64,000 bases of DNA from Muriicola marianensis (GTDB lineage: Bacteria; Bacteroidota; Bacteroidia; Flavobacteriales; Flavobacteriaceae): assembly GCF_014638095.1 (NCBI RefSeq), contig NZ_BMFH01000001.1, positions 310,001 through 374,000 of the forward strand, in the 5' to 3' direction. The translations under genes and the position numbers were made by a program. Below, in pieces: positions 1 to 8,093 of this stretch. Each line of letters begins with the position of its first letter. Position 1 is the first letter of the stretch. The notes below the pieces were generated by a model that made no database searches, had not been told where the DNA came from, and saw only the letters and a list, made by a program, of their open reading frames with translations.

Positions 1-438
1 CCCGCTGGCCATGGTCTGGATAACAGAAGTACTGCCCAAACGCCTTGTTTTACCCTCATCCACCAGGTGAATCGCTTCCCGAAACTTATCAACCCCCAAA
101 ATCCCGGTTCCAAAAATGACACCGCTATCCCAATCGGTATTATCGGCCTCGGTGGGCTTCATACCGGCGTCCTGCCAGGCATCCATCCCGGCGATCACCC
201 CATAAACAAGTCCGCTGGAATTCAATCCCCTCTGTTCTAATGATGTAAAGTATTTATTTAAATAACTGGCTTCAATAACCGGTCTTCCAGCGATCTGACA
301 TCCAAACTTCAGTTCTCTTAGTTGCGGGTGATATTCAATCCCGCTTTTTCCTGTCTGAAGTGCCTGAGAAAAAGTTTCCAGGGTGATCCCATTGGGAGCA
401 CAAACCCCCATCCCGGTAATAACCACGCGTTCACGCAT
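1..438 (-). CDS. Beta-ketoacyl-ACP synthase (KAS II-like), partial at window edge
   Basis: This is the N-terminal 146 codons of a condensing enzyme; the rest lies beyond position 1. Translation from the ATG at 438 begins MRERVVITGMGVCAPNG, the classic N-terminus of FabF-type ketosynthases. Further matches are GVIFGTG near residue 110 and the TMASG stretch at the cut end. The catalytic Cys-His-His would lie in the missing part, so activity cannot be judged. The start overlaps the stop of the dehydratase gene by 8 bases, so the two are probably translationally coupled. As last visible gene of the type III PKS operon, it likely elongates a dedicated acyl or polyene starter rather than serving general fatty acid synthesis (inference). 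A chain-length-factor homologue cannot be excluded without the active-site region. Confidence 0.88.
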   Translation of the reverse strand, partial: MRERVVITGMGVCAPNGITLETFSQALQTGKSGIEYHPQLRELKFGCQIAGRPVIEASYLNKYFTSLEQRGLNSSGLVYGVIAGMDAWQDAGMKPTEADNTDWDSGVIFGTGILGVDKFREAIHLVDEGKTRRLGSTSVIQTMASG

Positions 439-886
439 CTGATCTCGCTTTTATCATTCCGGCGATCTGACCCTTACAGACCACTTCATTCTGCTCATTG
501 AACATAGTAATCTTGCACTTCAATTTAGAAAATCTATAATAGAGCTTTTCCGACTTTACTCTGACTCGTTCGCCTGGAAAAACCGGAATATAGAACTCCA
601 TCTCCGAGGATGTCAGAGCGATCGCGGTATTCTCAAAGGTTCTCTTTTCACTCTTTTCGAGTATAAAGATCCCCAGACAAACCAGTCCGATCTGCGCACA
701 ACATTCTGTCAGGATGACTCCAGGGGTGACAGGCTCATCTTTGAAGTGACCTCTGTAAAAAGGCAGATCATCTCTGAAAAGATATGTTCCCTCGCATCCG
801 TTCTCATCCATATGAAGAATCTCATCCACGAACAAAAAGGGATCTGAATAGGGTAACGCCTTTAATATTTCCTGGTAATCTCTCAT
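431..886 (-). CDS. FabZ-like 3-hydroxyacyl-ACP dehydratase (hotdog fold)
   Basis: A 151-residue single hotdog-domain protein. GHFKDEPVTPGV followed by ILTECCAQ matches the FabZ active-site region GHFP..PVMPGV..(E)A.AQ; the expected catalytic His is residue 47 and Glu is residue 61. It probably dehydrates 3-hydroxyacyl-ACP intermediates made by the neighbouring ketosynthase. The start was placed at the ATG at 886: the upstream in-frame extension lies inside the reductase gene, while this ATG overlaps that gene's TGA (ATGA, 883-886), a coupled start. No signal peptide, so cytoplasmic. It could also be a FabA-type isomerase; one domain and short length favour FabZ. Its location in a secondary-metabolite-like operon suggests a pathway-dedicated copy. 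Confidence 0.85.
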   Translation of the reverse strand: MRDYQEILKALPYSDPFLFVDEILHMDENGCEGTYLFRDDLPFYRGHFKDEPVTPGVILTECCAQIGLVCLGIFILEKSEKRTFENTAIALTSSEMEFYIPVFPGERVRVKSEKLYYRFSKLKCKITMFNEQNEVVCKGQIAGMIKARSDA

Positions 887-1674
887 CTCAAACTCTCTCC
901 TCCATCGGCTTTTACAATACTGCCATTGATCCACCGGGCCTCTTCCCGGCAAAGCATGGAAACTACATCCGCTACGTCCTCTGCCCTGGTGATTCGGCCG
1001 TAAGGGTTTCGCTTTTTGGCCATCTCCATAATCCTTTCACTTCCCGGGATCATATTAAAGGAGGACGTATTTGTGACTCCCGCCTGTATACAATTGGCTT
1101 TGATCCCCAGAGGAGCAAATTCCAGAGCTATGCTTCTTGTAAAGGCTTCCAGGGCGGCTTTGGCGACAGAAACGGCCGCATATCCGGGCATGGCTTTGGT
1201 ATTCCCTTCGCTGGTAAAGGATATGACGCGCATATCGGGGTGATTCATGTTTTCTGATACGAGGTTCTGCACCCACTCATACAAACTGAGCGCCATGGCC
1301 CTGAAAGTAATCTCAACGTCTTCTGCACTCAGGACCTCCCCATTTGGACTGTACATAGGTTTCAGGCTGCCTTTAGCGATACTGTGGACCAGCACCTTCA
1401 CCCTGTCACCTTCTTTAAATCCTGATTTTAGCTCCTGTATGATCTCCCTTCTTTTCTGTGGATTGACCGCATCGGTATTGAAGGAACAGAAAGCGGGAGC
1501 GTTTTCCTTTATTTTGGTAAACTGAATTTGAATTTCCGGAAGGTCAGCTCGTCTGTCGCGGTGAACGATACAAATAGCATATCCTTCCTCCGAGAGTTTT
1601 TGGGCCGTCGCCAGACCCAACCCCCTGCTACCCCCAAGGATTATTGCCCAATTATTGCCTTTCGTTTCGCTCAT
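883..1674 (-). CDS. SDR-family enoyl-ACP reductase, FabL-like
   Basis: A 263-residue short-chain dehydrogenase with a Rossmann start (LGGSRGLG, residues 13-20) and a tyrosine-lysine pair spaced as YX6K (Tyr165, Lys172). That spacing is typical of FabL/FabI-type enoyl-ACP reductases rather than the YX3K of ketoreductases. The C-terminus (RITRAEDVADVV, then INGSIVKADGG) fits NADPH-dependent FabL. It would reduce enoyl-ACP after the FabZ-like dehydratase. Its ATG lies 57 bases after the type III PKS stop, and its stop overlaps the dehydratase start, so it sits inside the operon. No separate ketoreductase is visible; either this SDR has broader activity or the ketoreductase is outside the window. 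Confidence 0.8.
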   Translation of the reverse strand: MSETKGNNWAIILGGSRGLGLATAQKLSEEGYAICIVHRDRRADLPEIQIQFTKIKENAPAFCSFNTDAVNPQKRREIIQELKSGFKEGDRVKVLVHSIAKGSLKPMYSPNGEVLSAEDVEITFRAMALSLYEWVQNLVSENMNHPDMRVISFTSEGNTKAMPGYAAVSVAKAALEAFTRSIALEFAPLGIKANCIQAGVTNTSSFNMIPGSERIMEMAKKRNPYGRITRAEDVADVVSMLCREEARWINGSIVKADGGESLR

Positions 1675-1731
1675 GCCACGCTTGTATATTTGCTTTTCAG
1701 TAAAGGTAGCACATATCTTTGGTTGTCAGCC

Positions 1732-2787
1732 TCACCATTGAATCAGCACCCTTTGGGCCGAGAACCCGGGACCAAAACTGAGGATCAGGCCCTGCTCCCC
1801 CGCCTTAATCTCCCTTTCCATAAATCGCTCCAGCACATACAGGACCGTGGCGCTGCTCATATTTCCGTACAATCTCAAGGTCTCCCGGGTGTCGTCCATG
1901 TTTTTTCCCAGGGCTCCGAAGAGGGATTCCACTGTCTCCACGATCTTCCTCCCACCCGGATGAAATACGAGATGATCTATCTTTTCAATAGAAGTATCGT
2001 ACTTTTTTAGAAAAGGATGGATGATGTGGGGGAAATGCTCACTAATGGCTGACGGTACGGCAGGATCAAGGATCATCTTAAGCCCAGTGTTCACCACATC
2101 AAAACCCATCAGGTGTGTGGCATCAAAAAAATGGTACATTTCCTCCCCGAGAATTGCAGGTCCGCTGGCATCTTCTTCTGAGGAGAGCAGCACACAGGCC
2201 GCCCCGTCGCCGAAGATAGCCGCACTTACCATATTGGCCATGCTGAAATCGTTTAACTGGAAGGTGGCGGTCGGACTCTCAACAGCCACCACGGCAGCCC
2301 TTTTACCCGGGTTCGCTTTTAAAAACTTAGAGGCGTAGATCATTCCCGAGACCCCTGCAGCACAACCCATCTCCGTGACCGGAAGGCGAACCACGTCTTG
2401 TTTCAGATTCAATTCATTGATGAGATAGGCGTCCAGGGAGGGGATCATGATGCCTGTACAACTCACCGTAATGATATAGTCCAGGCTGCGGGATTCCCAC
2501 CCCTGTTTATCCAGGGCTTTCTGAAGTACAGCCTTTCCCAGTTTTTTAACCTCCCTGGCATAGATCTCATTTTTCTGAGCGAAGGAGGTGGCCGTAAAGA
2601 CCTCTTCTATATTCATGATGCCATACCTGCGATCGACCCCTGCGGCCTCGAAAATCTTGAGGACTTTTCGCCTGAACCTGTCCTCCTGCCCCGAAAGCCA
2701 CAAATCCACAAAGGGCAGGATTTCCCGGGTCTCCCGGCAATAAGGTGGCAATTCCTTGGCTACGCCCGCTACATGCACATTATTCAT
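1732..2787 (-). CDS. Type III polyketide synthase (chalcone/stilbene synthase family)
   Basis: A 351-residue homodimeric-type condensing enzyme of typical length. The catalytic triad is readable: Cys142 in TEMGCAAG, His276 in FHPGGRK and Asn309 in YGNMSSAT. Other family blocks are VSCTGIMIPSLD and the C-terminal LSFGPGFSAQ. Such enzymes extend an acyl-CoA or acyl-ACP starter with malonyl-CoA and cyclise it to resorcinols, pyrones or phloroglucinols. ATG at 2787 overlaps the methyltransferase stop by 4 bases. Flanking methyltransferase and FAD enzyme resemble the Streptomyces srsA-srsB-srsC arrangement (PKS, methyltransferase, flavoprotein) known for alkylresorcinol-type quinones; the product here is unknown. 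There is no signal peptide. Confidence 0.93.
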   Translation of the reverse strand: MNNVHVAGVAKELPPYCRETREILPFVDLWLSGQEDRFRRKVLKIFEAAGVDRRYGIMNIEEVFTATSFAQKNEIYAREVKKLGKAVLQKALDKQGWESRSLDYIITVSCTGIMIPSLDAYLINELNLKQDVVRLPVTEMGCAAGVSGMIYASKFLKANPGKRAAVVAVESPTATFQLNDFSMANMVSAAIFGDGAACVLLSSEEDASGPAILGEEMYHFFDATHLMGFDVVNTGLKMILDPAVPSAISEHFPHIIHPFLKKYDTSIEKIDHLVFHPGGRKIVETVESLFGALGKNMDDTRETLRLYGNMSSATVLYVLERFMEREIKAGEQGLILSFGPGFSAQRVLIQW

Positions 2788-3506
2788 TGTTCTATCATGT
2801 TTTTATGCCAGAATGACCATTCATACCGAAAGGCCCATCTCCATCGGATCCTGTGACTGAGGTCTGGTATTAATTTAGAAAAATTGAGCAATTCACTTTT
2901 TGTAAAACCCCTTTTGATCGAAGTAAGACCATCCTGCCTTGCTATCCTTGTTTTCATAAAGAGGGCAGAGAAAACCACGAATAGCGCATAAGCGATCTTG
3001 TTTCTGTCCAGATCGTTGATCACAACACCTAATTGCGCCAATTCTGAAAACTTTATTATCAACTTCACAATCTCCTCGTCGCTGAAATGATGCAGGGTGA
3101 GGGTGCAGAGAACAAAATCGCACCCATCCCTCTCCGGTCTAAGGTCGAATATATCCCTCCGCTCGAAAGAGATATTCTTCAGATCTGAATTTTTCTGTCT
3201 GGCCAGGGAAATTGAATCGGCGTTCAGGTCTATGCCTTTTAGGCTGGCTTCGATCCCCTCCCGCTCGCACATCAAAGCCACCTCCCGCAATACCGTACCG
3301 TCTCCACAACCCACATCAAGGACATTGTATTTTTTTCCGGGGTCGTTGAGCATCATTCTTTTCAAAGCCTTTAAAGTGACCCTGTTTCCACCCAGGAGGG
3401 AATTGACTGTATTGATATCCCGGAGAACAGCCTGGATCATATCCTTGCCCAGTAACGGGTCGTCCATCTGCTCCTGCTCCAGGCTGCGTTCTTTGTACCA
3501 GATCAT
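2784..3506 (-). CDS. SAM-dependent class I methyltransferase
   Basis: A 240-residue protein with SAM-binding motif I VLDVGCGDG (residues 62-70), an acidic motif II (GIDLNADSI) and a motif near CTLTLHHFSDEE, all typical of UbiE/Methyltransf_25-like enzymes. Start and stop each overlap the neighbours by 4 bases, giving strict operon coupling between the FAD oxidoreductase and the type III PKS. The likely role is O- or C-methylation of the polyketide or phenolic product; the substrate cannot be read from sequence. The C-terminal third is basic and ends in aromatic residues (RYEWSFWHK), with no membrane segment strong enough to call. Confidence 0.85.
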   Translation of the reverse strand: MIWYKERSLEQEQMDDPLLGKDMIQAVLRDINTVNSLLGGNRVTLKALKRMMLNDPGKKYNVLDVGCGDGTVLREVALMCEREGIEASLKGIDLNADSISLARQKNSDLKNISFERRDIFDLRPERDGCDFVLCTLTLHHFSDEEIVKLIIKFSELAQLGVVINDLDRNKIAYALFVVFSALFMKTRIARQDGLTSIKRGFTKSELLNFSKLIPDLSHRIRWRWAFRYEWSFWHKNMIEQ

Positions 3507-4618
3507 ATCGCAACGGGATTTCCGTGGGTTCTCCGGATGATACGCCTGAGGGTTCCGGGTGATTCTGATGCCAGGGTGAAGAGCAGATCAGTGGCTGTAG
3601 CTGAGAGAAGCAAGCGTTGCAAATACCGTCCGGTACGCACTCGCCTACCGAAAGTTCTTCTCCAAAGAACTGAGTATTCCTTTTCCAACAATGTCCGATC
3701 GGGATTTTTCGAACCCAACTGTCCACATAACAATTCAGAAGCAAGTTTTGCGCTGTGAATCGCCATAGCCATCCCGTTTCCGCAAAGAGGATGTATGAGT
3801 CCGGCTGTATCCCCACACATGAGTACATGGCTTTCCACGGGTTTTTTCGATGCAAATGAAACCTGTGCAATGGTCAGAGGTCTTTCAAAAAGCATTTCAG
3901 CATGTTCTAAAAAATGTCTGAGCCTTGGATTTCGCGAAACGGTCTTTTTGTTGAATTGCTCTATGTCACGAACTTTTTGAAAATGCTTATAAGAGACCAG
4001 GTAACAGAAATTGATCGCCCCTGTCTCCGTCATGGACAGGCCTCCATATCCCCCGTCAAAGCTGTGGAGACCCACCAGGTTTGAAGAGAAATCCGGATAG
4101 TGATAATGGGCTTTTACGGCTAACCAGGGAGAATTTCCTTTTATGAAAGGACGATCGAGATAATGGTCGATCCCGGATCTTTTCCCATAGGTCCCCAGGA
4201 CGTAGGTCGAGTAGTAGGTTTCACCTGTTTGCGTGCGTACGCAGAAAGAATGCCCGTCAAAATCGACGGAGGTCACGGTGCCAAATAAAATCTCCACTTT
4301 CAGGGAGAGGGCTCGGAGATAGAGGGTGTGGTCTAGTTTAAACCGACTTATCCCAAGGGCACCCAGGGGCAATTCGAGCTCCAGCCTACGACCTTTGGCT
4401 GTACTGAATTCAAGGGTATCTATTTCCACAGCACCGGAAAGGTCGACGCCCAATTCACGGAGGTAAGGCAGGATCTCCTTCGAGAGGTATTCCCCGCAGA
4501 CCTTGTGATGAGGATATGCTTCCTTCTCGAGCACAAGTACCCGGAATCCCTCCTTCTTCAGGTGTATGGAAGCCGTCAGGCCGGCCAATCCTCCCCCAAT
4601 ACAAATCACATCGTACAT
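3503..4618 (-). CDS. FAD-dependent oxidoreductase, geranylgeranyl-reductase/hydroxylase family
   Basis: A 371-residue flavoprotein. The N-terminal dinucleotide fold has the pattern CIGGGLAGLTASIHL with an acidic strand end (VLVLEKE). The HKVCGEYLS block and the late GDTAGLIHPLCGNGMAMAI block (about 269-287) bind FAD in the GG-reductase/PHBH superfamily. It may hydroxylate or oxidise the aromatic polyketide, or reduce an isoprenoid or polyene chain; the sequence does not decide between these. It is the first gene of the minus-strand operon, lying just after a terminator for the upstream OmpA gene. No signal peptide. The parallel with SrsC, a flavoprotein that follows a type III PKS and a methyltransferase in Streptomyces, is an inference from context. 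Confidence 0.82.
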   Translation of the reverse strand: MYDVICIGGGLAGLTASIHLKKEGFRVLVLEKEAYPHHKVCGEYLSKEILPYLRELGVDLSGAVEIDTLEFSTAKGRRLELELPLGALGISRFKLDHTLYLRALSLKVEILFGTVTSVDFDGHSFCVRTQTGETYYSTYVLGTYGKRSGIDHYLDRPFIKGNSPWLAVKAHYHYPDFSSNLVGLHSFDGGYGGLSMTETGAINFCYLVSYKHFQKVRDIEQFNKKTVSRNPRLRHFLEHAEMLFERPLTIAQVSFASKKPVESHVLMCGDTAGLIHPLCGNGMAMAIHSAKLASELLCGQLGSKNPDRTLLEKEYSVLWRRTFGRRVRTGRYLQRLLLSATATDLLFTLASESPGTLRRIIRRTHGNPVAI

Positions 4619-4647
4619 AGCAATCAGGGAAAGATACAGAAAGCACC

Positions 4648-4677
4648 AATAAAAAACCCGACAAATTTGCCGGGTTT
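4648..4677 (-). terminator. Rho-independent terminator after the OmpA lipoprotein gene
   Basis: On the minus strand, AAACCCG and CGGGTTT pair around an inner CAAA/TTTG stem and are followed by a T-rich tract. It lies 20 bases past the stop of the OmpA gene and separates it from the PKS operon. Confidence 0.75.
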
Positions 4678-4696
4678 CCTAAAGTTGTTAAAGCAA

Positions 4697-5380
4697 TTAG
4701 CCTTTTGTTTTCTGCATGGCCTCCTGTTTGAGCTCTTCGCTGGCGATGATCCCGAGTTCCACCCTCCGGTTCTTCGCTTTGCCTTCAGCAGTGGCGTTGT
4801 CTGCTATTGGCTGCGCTTCTCCATACCATTTGGTAGTGAACCTGCTCGCATCTATTCCCTGGCTGATCAGGTAATTGGTCACAGATTCTGCCCTGAGTTT
4901 GGAAAGGCCCATATTGTATTCATCGCTTCCGGCACTGTCTGTATGTCCTTCCACGAGGATTACGGTCTTTGGGTATTCCTTAAAGATGCCTGCCAGTTTG
5001 TTTAGAGTCTCCACTGACGTGCCCTTGATATCAGACTTATTGGTGTCAAAATACACTCCGGCACCCTGACTGAAGGTCACGTTGATACCTTCACCCACCC
5101 GGGTAACTTCAGCTCCCGGAATCTCTTCCTGTATCCTTTCTGCCTGTCGGTCCATGCGGTTGCCGATATAGCCCCCTGCAGCCCCACCGACTACCCCGCC
5201 GATGATGGCGCCCAGTACGGTATTGCCCTTTCCGACATTGTTTCCTATAACACCACCGATTACGGCTCCTCCCGTGGCCCCGATCACGGCTCCTTTTTGG
5301 GTGTTGTTGGCATTTTTAACTGTGTTGCATCCCAGCACAAGGCTTAGAACCATCACTATGAGTTCTGTTCTTTTTATCAT
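4697..5380 (-). CDS. OmpA-family lipoprotein with glycine-zipper domain (YiaD-like)
   Basis: A 227-residue envelope protein. A signal peptide ends in a lipobox (LVLGC, Cys18). A glycine-rich zipper follows (GAVIGATGGAVIGGVIG through GGVVGGAAGGYIG, about residues 31-77), then an OmpA C-terminal peptidoglycan-binding domain. The domain has VEGHTDSAG, NMGLSKLRAESV and KNRRVELG in order, so the residues usual for binding diaminopimelate are present. It probably tethers the outer membrane to peptidoglycan. It has its own terminator, and a 10-base gap separates it from the lipocalin-like gene upstream, so the two are probably co-transcribed. Confidence 0.9.
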   Translation of the reverse strand: MIKRTELIVMVLSLVLGCNTVKNANNTQKGAVIGATGGAVIGGVIGNNVGKGNTVLGAIIGGVVGGAAGGYIGNRMDRQAERIQEEIPGAEVTRVGEGINVTFSQGAGVYFDTNKSDIKGTSVETLNKLAGIFKEYPKTVILVEGHTDSAGSDEYNMGLSKLRAESVTNYLISQGIDASRFTTKWYGEAQPIADNATAEGKAKNRRVELGIIASEELKQEAMQKTKG

Positions 5381-5391
5381 GGTATCTGTTT

Positions 5392-5874
5392 TTATTGCTT
5401 GGTAAATTCGTACACCAGCGTCACGGGTTTATTGTCTACCGTAACGTTGGATTTCAAGGTCATTTGGGTATCTGTAAGCTGAGCGATGTTCAATCGGTAG
5501 CCGAGTCCGCCCGAAACATCATTGCGTTTCTCGTCAATGAATTTGAACTGCAGCTGATTTGTGTAATTGGCGGGGTTACTCACCACTGACCAGCGGATGA
5601 ACCGGTCACCTCCCTGGCAGAGACTGCCTTGTTGAATGGTGTATCGTCCCGTACTGTTGTTGTCCCTGAAGAACCAGTTGCTGCCTTCAAAACAAATAGC
5701 ATCGGCGTCATTGAACAAAACGGCTTTGAACATTCCCTGGTTGTTTTCGTATCGTACGTCATCCAAAATCCAGGTTCCGCTAAGCATGTTCCTTTGATCC
5801 CTGACCTCCTTGGAAATCCCGCAGGATGCGAGGAACACGCCTGAGAATATTAGTATCAAACTTTTTTTAAGCAT
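5392..5874 (-). CDS. Lipocalin-like lipoprotein
   Basis: A 160-residue secreted protein. The start is set at the ATG at 5874 because it gives a clean signal peptide, MLKKSLILIFSGVFLASCG, with lipobox LASC. The open frame extends another 63 codons upstream, but that would overlap the E1 gene and bury the signal peptide. The mature part starts with SGTWILDDVRYEN and has the alternating beta pattern of the small lipocalin-like domain common in flavobacterial lipoproteins; several short strands end in TLVYEFTKQ. The ligand is unknown. It lies directly upstream of the OmpA lipoprotein gene on the same strand. Confidence is high for an exported lipoprotein and moderate for the lipocalin fold. Confidence 0.75.
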   Translation of the reverse strand: MLKKSLILIFSGVFLASCGISKEVRDQRNMLSGTWILDDVRYENNQGMFKAVLFNDADAICFEGSNWFFRDNNSTGRYTIQQGSLCQGGDRFIRWSVVSNPANYTNQLQFKFIDEKRNDVSGGLGYRLNIAQLTDTQMTLKSNVTVDNKPVTLVYEFTKQ

Positions 5875-5986
5875 GTGTAAAGCATTTGAGTTTCCCTTGT
5901 ATATACGGAATAATTCGAGCAATAGATTTTGGGGGATTACTTTTTTAAGAAGGAATTGTACGCTGAGAAAACAGATGTAAGCCTCA

Positions 5987-7963
5987 TCAATAGGCCAGTA
6001 ACTGTCGTATCTCTCTGAGAATCCTTCCTTTAGGCAGGTACATGTTTTCAAGTGACCTGGCAAAAGGCACAGGTGTCTCCAGACTGCCTATGCGTTTGAC
6101 AGGAGCATCGAGACTTTCGAAGCATTCTTCCATGACAGAGGCAGCTATATCACTGGCAATTCCACCAAAAAGAGTGTCTTCCTGCACAACCATACATTTT
6201 CCCGTTTTTCTTACTGATGCATACACAGTTTGAAGGTCGAGAGGCTGGAGGGTCCTGAGATCAATAAGGTCTGCATGAATGTCCTCATGAGCATCGAGGA
6301 TCTCCAACATCCAATGAACCCCAGCCCCATAGGTCACCACGGTGAGGTCATCTCCTTCTCTGAGTAAATTAGCAACGCCAAAAGGAAGGGTATAATAAGA
6401 GTCGGGAACGTCCTGATATACGCTTCTGTACAGAGCCTTATGCTCAAAGAAAAGCACCGGGTTCGGATCGTTGACCGCGGTAGCCATAAGTCCCTTGGCA
6501 TCATATGGAAAGGCCGGGTACACCACCTTTAAACCTGGTGTCTTGGTAAACCATGCTTCGTTGGTCTGGGAATGGAAGGGCCCGGCTCCCACCCCTGCGC
6601 CACAGGGCATACGGATCACGACATCTGCCGGTTCGTTCCAGCGATAATGCACTTTGGCCAGGTAGTTCACTATGGGATTAAAACCGCTGCTGACAAAATC
6701 TGCGAATTGCATTTCCATTACAGCCTTCATGCCATTGATGGATAATCCCATAGCAGCAGAGACTACGGCTGATTCGCATATGGGTGTATTCCTGACGCGA
6801 TCCCGACCAAAGGCCTCCACAAAGCCTTCCGTTACTTTAAAAACACCCCCGTATTCCGCTATATCCTGGCCCAGGATAACGAGGTTAGGGTGCTTCTCCA
6901 TAGACTGTCGAAGTCCGGCTGAGAGAGCGTCTACCAAACGTATATTTGATGTCTTTTCTTCAGGCTTAACTTCCTGATATACAAATTTTCTATAGACATC
7001 ATTTAATTCATTAATTTCGGTAGAGTTTATCGCTTCTTCCTCAAAAGCAAGTTGCAGGTTATCGTCAATTTCATGGATGAATTGTTTCTTTATTTCAACC
7101 TCCTCCTCTTCTGACAAAATACCTTCTTCCCTCAGGTAGGCCACGTAATTCTCAATGGGGTCCTTTGCGGCCCATTCATCCAAGAGTTCCTGGGGGACGT
7201 ATTTGGTCCCGCTGGCTTCCTCGTGCCCTCGCATCCTGAAGGTTTTAAATTCGAGCAGTATCGGTCTGGGCCTTTGCCGTACGCTGCGACTCAAGGCACT
7301 CACGCGGGAATACACCTCCAAAATGTTGTTTCCATCGATGATATAGGATTCCATCCCATATCCTTTTCCCCTATCTGCGATGTGTTTGCACTTAAACTGT
7401 TCACTGATGGGAGTGGAAAGACCATAGCCGTTATTTTCCACGCAGAAAAGCACCGGCAGGTTCCATACTGCGGCAATGTTCAGGGCCTCGTGAAAATCCC
7501 CTTCACTTGTGGCCCCCTCCCCTGTAAAGACAGCGGTCACCCTTTTGTTGTTCTTCAACAGATCGGCCAGGGCAATACCGTCTGCCACGCCCAGCTGTGG
7601 GCCCAGGTGAGATATCATCCCGATGATCTTATATTCCTGGGTTCCAAAATGAAAACTCCGGTCCCTCCCTTTGGTAAATCCGCTTTTCTTTCCCTGCCAT
7701 TGGGAGAAAAGTCGGTTCAGGGGAACATTCCTGGTGGTGAAGACACCCAGATTTCTGTGCATGGGCAGGATGTATTCTTCCGGATCCAGGCACATGGCAA
7801 CCCCCGCTGATATCGCTTCCTGTCCAATACCGCTAAACCATTTGGAGATCTTTCCCTGGCGGAGGAGAATGAGCATTTTTTCCTCTATCATCCTGGGTTT
7901 GAGCATAGCCTTGTAGAGCTCCAGGAGCATTTCTGAAGAAAGGCCATGATGTTTGAACTGCAT
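5987..7963 (-). CDS. Branched-chain 2-oxoacid dehydrogenase E1, fused alpha and beta subunits
   Basis: A 658-residue thiamine-diphosphate enzyme. Residues about 1-330 are the E1-alpha domain, with the TPP/Mg motif GEGATSEGD (148-156) pairing with NNGYG (177-181), as in BCKDH. Residues about 340-658 are the E1-beta transketolase-like domain (GQDIAEYGGVFKVTEGF, then the ending FARSLENMYLP). It decarboxylates branched 2-oxoacids and passes the acyl group to a lipoyl E2, yielding branched acyl-CoA starters for iso-fatty acids. Most bacteria encode the subunits separately; this fusion is a flavobacterial habit. E2 and E3 are not in the window. A second, longer E1 fusion lies at 42337-44748. Confidence 0.92.
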   Translation of the reverse strand: MQFKHHGLSSEMLLELYKAMLKPRMIEEKMLILLRQGKISKWFSGIGQEAISAGVAMCLDPEEYILPMHRNLGVFTTRNVPLNRLFSQWQGKKSGFTKGRDRSFHFGTQEYKIIGMISHLGPQLGVADGIALADLLKNNKRVTAVFTGEGATSEGDFHEALNIAAVWNLPVLFCVENNGYGLSTPISEQFKCKHIADRGKGYGMESYIIDGNNILEVYSRVSALSRSVRQRPRPILLEFKTFRMRGHEEASGTKYVPQELLDEWAAKDPIENYVAYLREEGILSEEEEVEIKKQFIHEIDDNLQLAFEEEAINSTEINELNDVYRKFVYQEVKPEEKTSNIRLVDALSAGLRQSMEKHPNLVILGQDIAEYGGVFKVTEGFVEAFGRDRVRNTPICESAVVSAAMGLSINGMKAVMEMQFADFVSSGFNPIVNYLAKVHYRWNEPADVVIRMPCGAGVGAGPFHSQTNEAWFTKTPGLKVVYPAFPYDAKGLMATAVNDPNPVLFFEHKALYRSVYQDVPDSYYTLPFGVANLLREGDDLTVVTYGAGVHWMLEILDAHEDIHADLIDLRTLQPLDLQTVYASVRKTGKCMVVQEDTLFGGIASDIAASVMEECFESLDAPVKRIGSLETPVPFARSLENMYLPKGRILREIRQLLAY

Positions 7964-8064
7964 GATATACGATCTAGGGTAAGTACGGATTTATGGCGTA
8001 AATGTAGCAAAATTGATCAGAAGATCCCCTTGACATCAGGGATCATTTTCCACAGGGAATTTAG

Positions 8065-8072
8065 TACCTTTG
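8065..8072 (+). promoter_or_regulatory. Bacteroidota -7 promoter element (TACCTTTG)
   Basis: TACCTTTG matches TAnnTTTG 21 bases before the oxygenase ATG, leaving a short leader. No clear TTTG -33 element stands 17-23 bases upstream. Confidence 0.6.
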
Positions 8073-8093
8073 GAGGGCTAAAAATCACAATTC

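Noticed and set aside
784-1257. Plus-strand open frame across the dehydratase and reductase genes
   Set aside because: It is a shadow of two well-supported minus-strand genes and has no recognisable protein features.
1-4618. Flexirubin or aryl-polyene cluster
   Set aside because: No DarA/DarB-type or aryl polyene ketosynthase pair is visible; the core enzyme is a type III PKS. The part left of the window could change this.
5875-6063. N-terminal extension of the lipocalin-like gene overlapping the E1 fusion
   Set aside because: It would bury the clear lipoprotein signal peptide that begins at ATG 5874 and has no recognisable sequence.
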